From Chryseobacterium sp. SN22 (GTDB lineage Bacteria; Bacteroidota; Bacteroidia; Flavobacteriales; Weeksellaceae), in NCBI RefSeq assembly GCF_008329705.1, contig NZ_VTSX01000001.1, positions 124,001 to 188,000 of the forward strand: a stretch of 64,000 nt of DNA. Direction: 5' to 3'. Both the position numbers and the translations under genes were made by a program. Numbering within the stretch: position 1 is the stretch's first letter; every line of letters begins with the position of its first letter. The notes under the pieces are model-generated. The model was given only the letters and a program-made list of their open reading frames with translations, searched no databases and was not told where the DNA came from. Shown here piece by piece: positions 24,538 to 32,588 of the stretch.

Positions 24538-24864
24538 TTGGCGGCCGATAGATGTTGAACGGAAAAAGGCTGAAAAACGGAAATCTGACGATAGAAGTTT
24601 TTCGGCTTTTGCTATATTGCATACTGGGCAAATCTTTAATAACTATTTTATTTTTATCTGAGAAAACTTTTGTTGATAAGGTTTATTCATCGCAAACTAT
24701 CAATTCATTTCCTGTTCTCAATTTTTGTGATTATAATCATAAATCATAATACAGAGAATTATTATTTTTGACCGAGAATCAGGTATTGCTCTGATTATTA
24801 GGATTAAATTCCGATTTATCTGCAGCAGTAAGATCTTAATGCTTAAATTATTTAATTACCTTTT
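24538..24864. other. non-coding stretch upstream of secreted beta-rich protein
   Basis: No supported gene; a 65-codon frame here has no ribosome-binding context or family pattern. TATTTTTG at 24763-24770 could be a -7 element for the gene at 24865, but it would give a leader of about 90 nt and no -33 partner was found. Confidence 0.35.
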
Positions 24865-26358
24865 ATGATGAATTTTTATACTCCCAAGAATTCCAGGATT
24901 TCTTTATCTCTGGTTCTTTTACTGATATTTCTGACGGGCAAGGCGCAAGTGGGCATAGGTACAACTACTCCTGACGCAAGCTCTGTTCTGGATCTGAACT
25001 CTACGACGCGGGGAATGCTGGCACCAAGAATGACCACCACGCAACGGAATGCCATTGTATCTCCTGCAGACGGACTTATGGTGTACGATACGACTGCAAA
25101 ACTGTTCTATTATTACACAAGCAATCCTGCTTCATGGTCCTCCATTGCCAGCAGTGTATCCGGGAGACTGAATTTTAAGCGTATCAAATCGACGGATGTG
25201 CTCTCGACGGTATTGGCGGCTGAACGTTCTGCCGGAAACGGGACCAAATACGTTATGAATTCCAATACCCTGTATGAAATTAACGGCCAGGTTAATTTTG
25301 ATCTGCCGATCGATATCAACAATGCCTATATTTCCGGGCTGGACTCTGAAAACGATATTATATCCCGGACTTCCGGCAACATTTTCGATGGAGCTACCGG
25401 AGGCAGTATCAGAAGCTTGACGCTTACGGCTCCCGGAGGTACGGTTTTCAATCTTAATGCTACGCCTGCCCAGAATTTGGTTGTCAGGGATTGTATTATC
25501 AGAGAATCCGGAAATGTAGGTACCATTTCGGGATTCGGTCTTGTTTTCGCAAGCATCATCCAGTTTTCAGGGAATACAAACGGGATTACCTACAACAATA
25601 TTACGCAGCTGCTGCTCAGCAATATGGGTTGGTTCGGGAACAACAGCGGGACTTATGAACGGCTGACCGGTACTTTTACCCTTGTGGAGAAACAGGGCGG
25701 ATTCAGCCAGGTGAACGGTACAGCCATAGGATTTGATGTTTCTGCTTCGGGGCTTACGATTACCGGTGATGCGGTGCTGGAATCGGTAGTCTTTACAGGA
25801 ACCAATACGGCAGGCTATGTAAGGCCTTATACCACCGGAACCTATGCCGGCTACAATTTCAATAACAGCTGGAATGTGAGGGCTGCCGGAATACCTACGG
25901 AATCGGACGCCAATGCCGTAGGAGATTTTACGGTAGATTATGCTGTAGGCAGCGGAATCGGAGTAACTTTCAACACTTCAAATCCCAGTAATATCGTAAA
26001 AATAGGAACGGCCACTTCCGTTTCTACTTCATCCAATTTATTCAGGTTTTCAACAGACGGCGTCCCGAACCGGTTAAGATACCTGGGTAAGAAGAAAAGG
26101 ATTTTCCAGGTATCGGGATCAGTTTCCTTCCAGGTACCGGCAGCAGGAACATATATCATTTATATTGCTAAAAACGGTACGGCCCTTACGCAATATAAAG
26201 TTTACGGCCGGGGATCCGCCACCAACGATATCGTTGTACTTCCTATTAATGGAACGACCGAGCTGAATACAAATGATTACATAGAAATATTCGCTCAGCG
26301 GTATACCGGATCTACCGGTGATATTGTGGTTCCCAATATGAGTATTACGATTAAATAA
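24865..26358 (+). CDS. secreted beta-rich surface protein
   Basis: A 497-residue exported protein with signal peptide at about 1-28 (ending GKAQ). The mature start VGIGTTTPDASSVLDLNSTT, then GMLAPRMTTTQRNAI, is a recurrent opening of flavobacterial surface proteins that resembles phage tail-fibre or trimeric repeats. The middle is a long, polar, Gly/Thr/Asn-rich beta-helix-like region (about 110-380), followed by a barrel-like C-terminal domain (FQVSGSVSFQVPAAGTYIIY). No T9SS sorting signature was found at the C-terminus, so the mode of display is unclear. Function unknown; adhesion or structural roles are plausible. A terminator follows at 26474. Confidence 0.75.
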   Translation: MMNFYTPKNSRISLSLVLLLIFLTGKAQVGIGTTTPDASSVLDLNSTTRGMLAPRMTTTQRNAIVSPADGLMVYDTTAKLFYYYTSNPASWSSIASSVSGRLNFKRIKSTDVLSTVLAAERSAGNGTKYVMNSNTLYEINGQVNFDLPIDINNAYISGLDSENDIISRTSGNIFDGATGGSIRSLTLTAPGGTVFNLNATPAQNLVVRDCIIRESGNVGTISGFGLVFASIIQFSGNTNGITYNNITQLLLSNMGWFGNNSGTYERLTGTFTLVEKQGGFSQVNGTAIGFDVSASGLTITGDAVLESVVFTGTNTAGYVRPYTTGTYAGYNFNNSWNVRAAGIPTESDANAVGDFTVDYAVGSGIGVTFNTSNPSNIVKIGTATSVSTSSNLFRFSTDGVPNRLRYLGKKKRIFQVSGSVSFQVPAAGTYIIYIAKNGTALTQYKVYGRGSATNDIVVLPINGTTELNTNDYIEIFAQRYTGSTGDIVVPNMSITIK

Positions 26359-26473
26359 TACAAATCAGATTATTGTAAGCTGGAAGTTTTTTTATCAAGA
26401 CTACAGCTCTGTAAAATTACCCTACCTAAAACATTTTATCAAATCTATTGATTTTCAGGAATTAATTGATATC

Positions 26474-26508
26474 CGGTAAAGCCGTCTTATGATGGCTTTA
26501 CCGTTTTT
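26474..26508 (+). terminator. terminator after the beta-rich protein gene
   Basis: CGGTAAAGCC pairs with GGCTTTACCG around a short loop, followed by TTTTTA. It isolates the upstream gene from the Crp/Fnr-type gene. Confidence 0.85.
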
Positions 26509-26541
26509 ATTTAAAAGCATTTAATGACAGAGTCTGAGAAA

Positions 26542-26559
26542 ATTTGCCAAATGACAAAT
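26542..26559 (+). promoter_or_regulatory. palindromic operator upstream of the Crp/Fnr-type gene
   Basis: ATTTGCCA-AA-TGACAAAT is an 18-bp palindrome, mismatched only at one internal position per arm, 33 bp upstream of the start at 26592. The same core occurs before the SDR gene at 27296-27313, suggesting that this regulator binds both sites and regulates itself. Confidence 0.65.
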
Positions 26560-26591
26560 GGTGAACGCTAAAGTTTACCTAAATTGCCTTT

Positions 26592-27164
26592 ATGAAAGCA
26601 TTATTTGATTTTATCCTGACATTCGGGAACCTCAACCCGCAACAGATGGATTTTATTACGGCAAAGGCCCGGGAAATCACCATTCCTAAAGAAGAATATT
26701 TTTCTGAAGCAGGTAAAATAGCCAGGCAGGTAGGATTTATCACCGAAGGCATTCTCAGGGTTTGCTATTACAACAATAAAAGCGAAGAGATCACCAAATA
26801 TTTTATCGATGAAAACAGCCTGGTCGTAGATTTAGAAAGTTTCGATAACCAGATCTGCTCGAGTGCTTATGTGCAGGCGGTAACCGATTGTAAGCTTATT
26901 GTTTTTGAAAGGAAAGACTGGCTGGAACTGTTGCAGACGATCGTAGGCTTTGATGCCATTGTACATAAAATTATTTCCAGGGCCCTGATACAGAAGGTAG
27001 AGCGGCGAAGCCCGCTTGTTTCGGAAGATGCCACCACACGTTACCTGAAATTCATGGAGATCTATCCTTCTGCCGTCAACCGGATTCCGCTTTCCTATGT
27101 GGCGTCCTATCTTGGAGTAACCCAGTCGTCGCTGAGCAGGATCAGGAAGAATGTGAAGTTGTGA
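26592..27164 (+). CDS. Crp/Fnr-family transcriptional regulator
   Basis: A 190-residue regulator with an N-terminal cyclic-nucleotide-binding-like beta-barrel (about 20-120; FITEGILRVCYYNN) and a C-terminal helix-turn-helix (about 160-188; SYVASYLGVTQSSLSRIRKN). The barrel lacks the E-x8-R cAMP phosphate-binding pattern and the N-terminal Fe-S cysteines of FNR, as is usual for the short Bacteroidota members, so its ligand is unknown. A palindrome matching a site before the downstream SDR gene lies in its own promoter, indicating autoregulation and control of that SDR. Confidence 0.9.
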   Translation: MKALFDFILTFGNLNPQQMDFITAKAREITIPKEEYFSEAGKIARQVGFITEGILRVCYYNNKSEEITKYFIDENSLVVDLESFDNQICSSAYVQAVTDCKLIVFERKDWLELLQTIVGFDAIVHKIISRALIQKVERRSPLVSEDATTRYLKFMEIYPSAVNRIPLSYVASYLGVTQSSLSRIRKNVKL

Positions 27165-27295
27165 AAGACTGGGTGCTGGGTGCAGGAAATTTAATGCCTC
27201 ACCAGTTTTGACTTTAATATCTGTTACAGGAAAATGCTAAATAATAAAGCTAAAACAGAATCTTAAACTGCCACGGCATCCAGCATCTACCCTCT

Positions 27296-27313
27296 TTTTG
27301 TCAAATGGCAAAT
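27296..27313 (+). promoter_or_regulatory. palindromic operator upstream of SDR gene
   Basis: TTTTGTCA-AA-TGGCAAAT shares the core TTTGnCA-AA-TGnCAAA with 26542-26559. A weak -7-like GAATTTTG at 27334-27341 would place the palindrome near -43, a position typical of class II activation. This is an inference. Confidence 0.6.
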
Positions 27314-27371
27314 GCAGGTCCGGTAAATTGGCGGAATTTTGCTTCAGTAATTCATTAAAATAAAAAACAAT

Positions 27372-28109
27372 ATGCAAACCGTACTTATTACAGGAGCCAA
27401 CAGAAGCATCGGACTGGAAACGGCCAAACAGCTTTCCGAAAAAGGGTTATTCATTTATTTAGGCAGCCGCGACCTTGCCAAAGGTGAAGCGGTGGTGAAA
27501 GACCTTACCGGAAAAGGATTTAAAAACATCAGAGCCATTGAAATTGATGTGACCAGCCCGGAATCTGTTTTAAAAGCAAAGGAAATTATTGATAAAGAAC
27601 AGGGGAAACTGGATATCCTGATCAACAATGCCGGGATCTTAGGGATACAGCCGCAGACAGCAGAAGCAACAGCCGTTGAAAACATCCGGGAAGTTTTCGA
27701 AACCAACTTCTTCGGGATTATCACTGTTACGCAGATTTTTCTCGAACTGCTTAAAAAATCGGACCGTCCGAGAATCAGCAATATTACCTCCGGATTAGGT
27801 TCGCTCACATTGCACAGCGATCCGGAATGGAAATATTACCACGTGAAAAGTGCAGCCTATGGCCCTTCAAAATCTGCTTTAAATGCATATACTATTGTAC
27901 TGGCTTATGAACTAAAGGAACTTCCTTTTAAAGTCAATGTCATTGATCCCGGCTATACGGCCACGGATTTCAACCATCACAGCGGACCGGGTTCCACAGA
28001 AAGTGCCGCATCATTTATCATTAAGCATACCCTAACCGGTGAAAACGGACCGACCGGACAATTTTTCAGCAACGATATTGAAGACGAAACCGGAATCAGC
28101 CCGTGGTAA
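27372..28109 (+). CDS. short-chain dehydrogenase/reductase
   Basis: A 245-residue classical SDR. It has the cofactor motif TGANRSIG (7-14), NNAG (85-88), and the catalytic Ser140 and Tyr163-Lys167 (YGPSK). The Asp/Arg pattern after strand 2 (GSRD) suggests NADP(H). The substrate cannot be told. Proximity of the Crp/Fnr-type gene, with a shared operator palindrome, makes it the probable main target of that regulator. A hairpin terminator at 28133 follows. Confidence 0.9.
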   Translation: MQTVLITGANRSIGLETAKQLSEKGLFIYLGSRDLAKGEAVVKDLTGKGFKNIRAIEIDVTSPESVLKAKEIIDKEQGKLDILINNAGILGIQPQTAEATAVENIREVFETNFFGIITVTQIFLELLKKSDRPRISNITSGLGSLTLHSDPEWKYYHVKSAAYGPSKSALNAYTIVLAYELKELPFKVNVIDPGYTATDFNHHSGPGSTESAASFIIKHTLTGENGPTGQFFSNDIEDETGISPW

Positions 28110-28132
28110 CCGGACCGCAAATTACAATTCAG

Positions 28133-28158
28133 GAGAAACTTTCGGGTTTCTCTTTTTT
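28133..28158 (+). terminator. terminator after SDR gene
   Basis: GAGAAAC and GTTTCTC form a 7-bp stem around a 6-nt loop, followed by TTTTTT. Confidence 0.8.
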
Positions 28159-28204
28159 ATTTAAAGACAATTCAGCATATTTGATCTGATCAAAATCGGA
28201 TTTT

Positions 28205-28436
28205 ATGAAAAAAGTTTCTTTCCTGCCAGCCTTCCTTTTCATCATGCTAGCTCTTATACGATTACAGCATAGAAGGCAACCAGGAGACAGAAACAGAAAT
28301 GATGAAAATCGAAAACAACAAACTGTACATTAAAACAGGAGAACTGATTGATCCTTAAAATGATGGCCATCTGATTTATAAAGATGCCTCAAAAGCAGTC
28401 TATAATGAAATGCTTGAAAAAGTTTCCTGTAAATAA
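28205..28436 (+). pseudogene. decayed small exported protein gene
   Basis: An ATG at 28205 starts a signal-peptide-like run (MKKVSFLPAFLFIMLAL). The natural continuation (YDYSIEGNQETETEMMKIEN, KLYIKTGELIDP) is in the next frame from about 28256, then is interrupted by an in-frame TAA at 28356-28358, after which NDGHLIYKDASKAVYNEMLE and VSCK follow to a TAA at 28434. One frameshift and one nonsense mutation therefore break what would have been a protein of about 75 residues. I do not recognise the family. Confidence 0.6.
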
Positions 28437-28486
28437 TACCCGAAACAGGCACAAATGTTGCGCTGAATTTACTGAAAATCCATTCT

Positions 28487-28789
28487 ATGAAAACAAAACC
28501 CCATTTTACCGCTCTGCTGACTTACGATTCTACCGAAGCAGGAGGGCTGACCGCTCCGGTTTCCTCAGGCTACCGGCCTATCATCAAGTTTCCGTTCGAT
28601 GAAAATCTTTTTACCGGCATCCAGAAGTTCGACGGCGAAGACCTGGTATTTCCAGGCGACAGCATTACGGCGGAAATCACCCTGCTTCATCCGGAAAAGC
28701 TGACCGGAAGCCTGTATGAAGGAATGGATTTCGATTTTTTCGAGGGTGACAAACCGATAGGACACGGCACGATTACCGGAGTATTTTAG
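28487..28789 (+). CDS. stand-alone EF-Tu domain III-like small protein
   Basis: A 100-residue protein matching the C-terminal beta-barrel of elongation factor Tu: FTALLTYDSTEAGGLTAPV, SGYRPIIKF, VFPGDSITAEITLLHPEKL and a final GHGTITGVF, which parallels the GxGxVT end of EF-Tu. It lacks GTPase and domain II sequences. Such isolated barrels occur in Bacteroidota; their role is unknown, perhaps RNA or protein binding. The start at 28487 is preferred because upstream DNA belongs to the decayed gene. Confidence 0.7.
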   Translation: MKTKPHFTALLTYDSTEAGGLTAPVSSGYRPIIKFPFDENLFTGIQKFDGEDLVFPGDSITAEITLLHPEKLTGSLYEGMDFDFFEGDKPIGHGTITGVF

Positions 28790-28961
28790 AGAAACTGTAC
28801 GTAAAAATGGCTTCTCTGAACAGTCTATTTTATTTTTAAATTTATTTTATCTAATAATTAAGACCCACTCACGATCCGGATACATCCTTCGCGGATCCGG
28901 TTACTTTTTTCGTCAGCTAACTTCCCATCTTTGTACCATCAATTAAAACAAATATTTAGAA

Positions 28962-29801
28962 ATGGAAACAAAAAAAGTATGGTTCGTTACAGGAGCCTCC
29001 AAAGGATTGGGATTTGAACTGGTGAAAAAATTATTATTGGAAGGATTCCGGGTAGCGGCCACCAGCCGCACCGCCGAATCGCTGGTTGCTTCTTTCGGGA
29101 AAGCTTCGGAAAATTTTCTTCCGCTGGAAATGAATATTGCCGAAAATGACAACGTAAAATGGGCTGTTTCCAGAACCGTTGAACATTTTGGAAATGTTGA
29201 CGTGATCGTAAACAATGCAGGATATGGCCAAATCGGAACGCTTGAGGAACTGACGGACGAGGAAGCAAGAGCAAACTTTGATGTGAATGTTTTCGGAAGC
29301 CTGAATGTAATCCGCAACGCGATGCCTTATCTGAGGGAACAAAAATCAGGAAACATTTTCAACATCTCCTCCATTGGCGGTTATGCCGGGAATTTTCCGG
29401 GCTGGGGCATTTACTGTTCCACCAAATTTGCCGTGGCCGGATTCACGGAAGCCCTGGCAGAAGAAGCCAAAGCTTTCGGGATTCATGCAACGGTTGTTTA
29501 CCCCGGCTATTTCCGCACGGATTTTTTAAGTAAGGAATCAGCGAAAACGCCGGCCCACACCATCGAAGCCTATGAATCGGCCAGAAATTCAGAACAGGCC
29601 CACCTCAACGACATCAACGGAAGCCAACCGAATGATCCGGTAAAGGCGGCCGAAGCCCTGGTCGAGCTTAGCAGGGCCCAGCAGCCACCGGTTCATTTTC
29701 TGCTGGGAATTGAAACCCATGAGTTCCTCAACAACAAGATTGAAGCACTTACAAAAGATGCAGAGAACTGGAAAAGCCTAACGGAATCGACGGCGATTTA
29801 A
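28962..29801 (+). CDS. short-chain dehydrogenase/reductase (second copy type)
   Basis: A 279-residue SDR with TGASKGLG (10-17), NNAG (84-87), Ser137 and Tyr151-Lys155 (YCSTK), and a C-terminal extension (about 230-279) typical of the oxidoreductases often annotated as SDR family NAD(P)-dependent. The TSR after strand 2 suggests NADP(H). It is not closely similar to the SDR at 27372 outside core motifs. Single-gene unit; no palindrome of the Crp/Fnr type was found upstream. The substrate is unknown. Confidence 0.9.
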   Translation: METKKVWFVTGASKGLGFELVKKLLLEGFRVAATSRTAESLVASFGKASENFLPLEMNIAENDNVKWAVSRTVEHFGNVDVIVNNAGYGQIGTLEELTDEEARANFDVNVFGSLNVIRNAMPYLREQKSGNIFNISSIGGYAGNFPGWGIYCSTKFAVAGFTEALAEEAKAFGIHATVVYPGYFRTDFLSKESAKTPAHTIEAYESARNSEQAHLNDINGSQPNDPVKAAEALVELSRAQQPPVHFLLGIETHEFLNNKIEALTKDAENWKSLTESTAI

Positions 29802-29843
29802 TTTTTATCAAAACAAAAATTCAGGACCTGTCACCTGAAAGTT

Positions 29844-29913
29844 GAAGCGGTCTGAATTATTTTTAAATAAAGACAAAAGGGAATACTTTGTTTACTTTAA
29901 TTCAGACCGCTTC
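29844..29913. repeat. perfect 16-bp inverted repeat with 38-bp spacer
   Basis: GAAGCGGTCTGAATTA (29844-29859) and TAATTCAGACCGCTTC (29898-29913) are exact inverted copies. The spacer is AT-rich. No U-tract follows, so it is not a typical terminator; it may be a structured RNA, an operator pair or a small mobile-element remnant. Confidence 0.75.
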
Positions 29914-30049
29914 TCCATTATTTATACTTCCAACAGGTATCGGCACAAATTATGAAGTCTAAACGAAGTAATTTCCGGCAGGAAGACTGGACCGATCGGC
30001 CATTCAAACTGACCTGGAAAAAAGTTTAAAATGAAACTTCGTAAAAAAA

Positions 30050-31018
30050 ATGAAAGCATTAGTGATTACAAAACCCGGAGGACCGGAGGTTTTAGCATTA
30101 CAAGAATATCCAACGCCTGAAATATCAGGAGATCAGGTACTGATAGAAGTAAAAGCAGCAGGACTTAACCGTCTGGATATTTTTCAGCGTGAAGGAAATT
30201 ATCCGGCTCCGCCTGGTGTTTCCAACGATATTTTAGGTTTGGAAGTCGCCGGAACGGTGGTCAAATGCGGACCGGATGTAACTGATTTTAAAACCGGTGA
30301 TAAAGTCTGCGCTCTTTTAGAGGGCGGCGGTTATGCGGAATTGGTCAGTGTTCGTGAAGGTCAGTGCCTCCCGGTTCCAGAAGGGCTTAGTTTTGCAGAA
30401 GCGGCAAGTTTACCCGAAACCGTATTTACCGTCTGGTCTAATATTTTTCAGAGGGCAAATCTTCAGCCCGGAGAAACGCTTCTGCTTCACGGCGGAAACA
30501 GCGGCATCGGTATTACCGGAATTCAGATCGCCCGTGCTTTAGGCTCGAAAGTAATTGTTACCGTCGGCTCCGAAGAAAAAGGTAAAACCTGCCTCAACCT
30601 TGGAGCAGATTCATTCATTAATTATAAAACTCAGAATTTTGAAGAAGAACTGCAAAATGAAGGGGTGGATGTGATTCTGGATATGATTGGCGGTGAATAT
30701 TTAGCCAAAAATATAAATATTTTAAAAACGAACGGAAGACTTGTCCATATCAATGCAGTGGACGGAAGCCCTACCCGTCTCGATATAAAGAAAGTGATGA
30801 CAAAACGTTTAACGATCACAGGAAGCACACTCCGGAGCAGAGAATACGAATTCAAAAAACAACTGGCAAAAGAAGTTCAGAAATACGTCTGGCCGTTGAT
30901 CGAATCCAAACAATTCAAGCCTGTGATCTTCCGGACGTTTCCTTTTTCCGAAGCTTCTGAAGCACACAGATTACTGGAAAACGGGACTCATACCGGTAAA
31001 ATTATTCTGGTAAGATAA
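30050..31018 (+). CDS. zinc-independent NAD(P)H quinone oxidoreductase (PIG3/QOR type)
   Basis: A 322-residue medium-chain dehydrogenase/reductase. It has the N-terminal GroES-like domain (AAGLNRLDIFQREGNYPAPP) and the Rossmann motif HGGNSGIGITGIQIARALG, with VTVGSEEKGKTCLNLGAD following. The catalytic zinc ligands of alcohol dehydrogenases are absent, as in quinone oxidoreductases. RLTITGSTLRSR is diagnostic of the PIG3-like branch. It reduces quinones or reactive carbonyls with NADPH, fitting the detoxification flavour of this region. A 25-codon frame just upstream (29952-30029) might encode a leader peptide but has no other support. Confidence 0.9.
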   Translation: MKALVITKPGGPEVLALQEYPTPEISGDQVLIEVKAAGLNRLDIFQREGNYPAPPGVSNDILGLEVAGTVVKCGPDVTDFKTGDKVCALLEGGGYAELVSVREGQCLPVPEGLSFAEAASLPETVFTVWSNIFQRANLQPGETLLLHGGNSGIGITGIQIARALGSKVIVTVGSEEKGKTCLNLGADSFINYKTQNFEEELQNEGVDVILDMIGGEYLAKNINILKTNGRLVHINAVDGSPTRLDIKKVMTKRLTITGSTLRSREYEFKKQLAKEVQKYVWPLIESKQFKPVIFRTFPFSEASEAHRLLENGTHTGKIILVR

Positions 31019-31337
31019 TCGTGAAAACCAGGTAATAGGCTGGATGAGAAAAGCTGGATGCCGGGAGTTTCTGGTGTCAACAGTATGTGATCTAAAAATA
31101 CACATAAGGCTTCAAACTAAAATCTTATATGTCTTTTGTGAGATATAAAACCACAGATCCGTACCGGTGACGGTATGGTTTTAACTCCGCTCAGCCACCG
31201 GGTTTTGAGAAGCTTAACCACCGGATGGAAAGAGGGCATCTAAATCTAATAGCTTATATGCTAAAAGCTTTTGTGAATTTTGTGGTTAAAGTTCAGCTTC
31301 CTGGGCTGCGTTTATTTTAAATTAATAATTTAGTATC
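31019..31337. repeat. intergenic stretch with dispersed repeat elements
   Basis: No gene. It contains CCGCTCAGCCACCGG (31187-31201), which recurs inverted at 48362-48376 and in part at 48552-48564, and AAAGCTTTTGTGA near 31265, which recurs in the 48.2-48.7 kb gap. A small hairpin, TACCGGTGACGGTA, is at about 31162. Confidence 0.6.
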
Positions 31338-32258
31338 ATGAAACAAACAGAAACCTTCCGTTTTAATTCCATTTCTGATTTCCATACGTTCTGCGGCCTG
31401 CCGAAACCTGAACATCCGCTGATCAGCCTGATCGACTACAGCAAGGTTCAGTATCCGGTGAATGATGACGAAATGAAATGGATTCAGAATTATTATTCGA
31501 TCGGACTGAAAAGGAATGTGAATGCGCGGTTCAATTACGGTCAGCAGGAATACGATTTCGATTCCGGCGTGCTCTGTTTTGTTTCCCCGCTGCAATTTCT
31601 GCGGATTGAGATGAAGCCCGACGTGGAAGTAAAACCCAGCGGCTATCTGTTGCTGATCCATCCCGATTTTCTCTGGGGGACTTTCCTCATCAAAAAGATG
31701 AAATCCTATGAATTTTTCAGCTACCGGATCAACGAAGCCCTGTTCCTGTCGGAGAAAGAAGAGAATATTATTGTCGGATTATTTAAAAACATTGAAAAGG
31801 AATACCAGAACAACATCGATAAATTTACCCAGGAACTGATTGTCGCCCAGCTGGAATTATTCCTGATCTATTCCGAACGCTTCTATGAACGCCAATTCCT
31901 TACCCGGAAAAAGTCCAGCCATGAGCTGCTCGACAAGTTTGAGGAAGTGCTTACCGGTTATTTTGAAAACGGGAGCCTTATGGAAAACGGGATTCCTTCC
32001 GTAAGCACCATTGCCGAACAGCTGAGCATTTCGCCCAATTACCTTAGCACTTTACTGCGCATTCATACCCAATACAATACACAGCAGCATATCCAGAACA
32101 AGCTGATCGATTACGCCAAGGAACGCCTGAGCACCACCACCCTGTCCGTCAGCGAAATTGCCTACGAACTGGGGTTTGAGCATCCGCAGTCGTTCAGTAA
32201 GTTGTTTAAGCAGAAGGTGAAGCAGTCGCCGGGGGAGTTTAGGAGAGCATTTAATTAA
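31338..32258 (+). CDS. AraC-family transcriptional regulator
   Basis: A 306-residue protein with a cupin-like N-terminal sensing region (about 1-190; FNYGQQEYDFDSGVLCFVSP) and a C-terminal double HTH (about 210-306; SVSTIAEQLSISPNYLSTLL, then LSVSEIAYELGFEHPQSFSK and the ending KQSPGEFRRAFN). This is a common architecture of Bacteroidota regulators induced by small molecules. The closest plausible targets are the oxidoreductase genes just upstream (30050, 28962), by proximity only. Confidence 0.92.
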   Translation: MKQTETFRFNSISDFHTFCGLPKPEHPLISLIDYSKVQYPVNDDEMKWIQNYYSIGLKRNVNARFNYGQQEYDFDSGVLCFVSPLQFLRIEMKPDVEVKPSGYLLLIHPDFLWGTFLIKKMKSYEFFSYRINEALFLSEKEENIIVGLFKNIEKEYQNNIDKFTQELIVAQLELFLIYSERFYERQFLTRKKSSHELLDKFEEVLTGYFENGSLMENGIPSVSTIAEQLSISPNYLSTLLRIHTQYNTQQHIQNKLIDYAKERLSTTTLSVSEIAYELGFEHPQSFSKLFKQKVKQSPGEFRRAFN

Positions 32259-32316
32259 GATAATCCGGTTTATATTATTTAAAATTAATTTTCATTTTGA
32301 TTTAAATACTTCAGTT

Positions 32317-32547
32317 ATGGATCTTCAGACAAGAAAATCAAAGTTAATCACTTATCTTGCTCAATGACAGGATGAGCATCTCTTTGGAGAAATTGAAGAG
32401 TATATTTTATCCGGATTGGAGAAAAAAGATCATTCTGAGCCCACTCCTTTTAATGCTGAAACATTAGTTAACAGCATTGAACGATCCGAAGATGATTTAA
32501 AAAACGGAGGATTTAGGGCTAAAGAAAATTTGGAAAATCTAGTTTAA
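32317..32547 (+). pseudogene. orphan antitoxin-like gene with premature stop
   Basis: The frame reads MDLQTRKSKLITYLAQ, stop (TGA, 32365-32367), then QDEHLFGEIEEYILSGLEKK through EELVxxIxxSExDxKNG-like residues to TAA at 32545. It resembles flavobacterial antitoxins that precede RelE/YoeB-like toxins; the missing residue would be Leu, TTA to TGA by a single change. No toxin gene follows: a terminator starts directly after. It is most likely a decayed remnant. Confidence 0.6.
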
Positions 32548-32553
32548 AAATAA

Positions 32554-32579
32554 AAAAGAGAAGCAAAAGCTTCTCTTTT
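32554..32579. terminator. bidirectional terminator between antitoxin remnant and gldG
   Basis: AAAAGAGAAGC and GCTTCTCTTTT form a perfect 11-bp stem around AAAA, with A and T runs on both sides. It serves the plus-strand remnant and the minus-strand gldG. Confidence 0.9.
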
Positions 32580-32588
32580 CAATATAAT

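Noticed and set aside
24552-24749. 65-codon frame in the gap before the beta-rich protein gene
   Set aside because: Low-complexity hydrophobic composition and no start context.
29952-30029. 25-codon frame (MKSKRSNFRQEDWTDRPFKL and on) before the quinone oxidoreductase gene
   Set aside because: A leader peptide is conceivable, but nothing beyond an ATG and a stop supports it.
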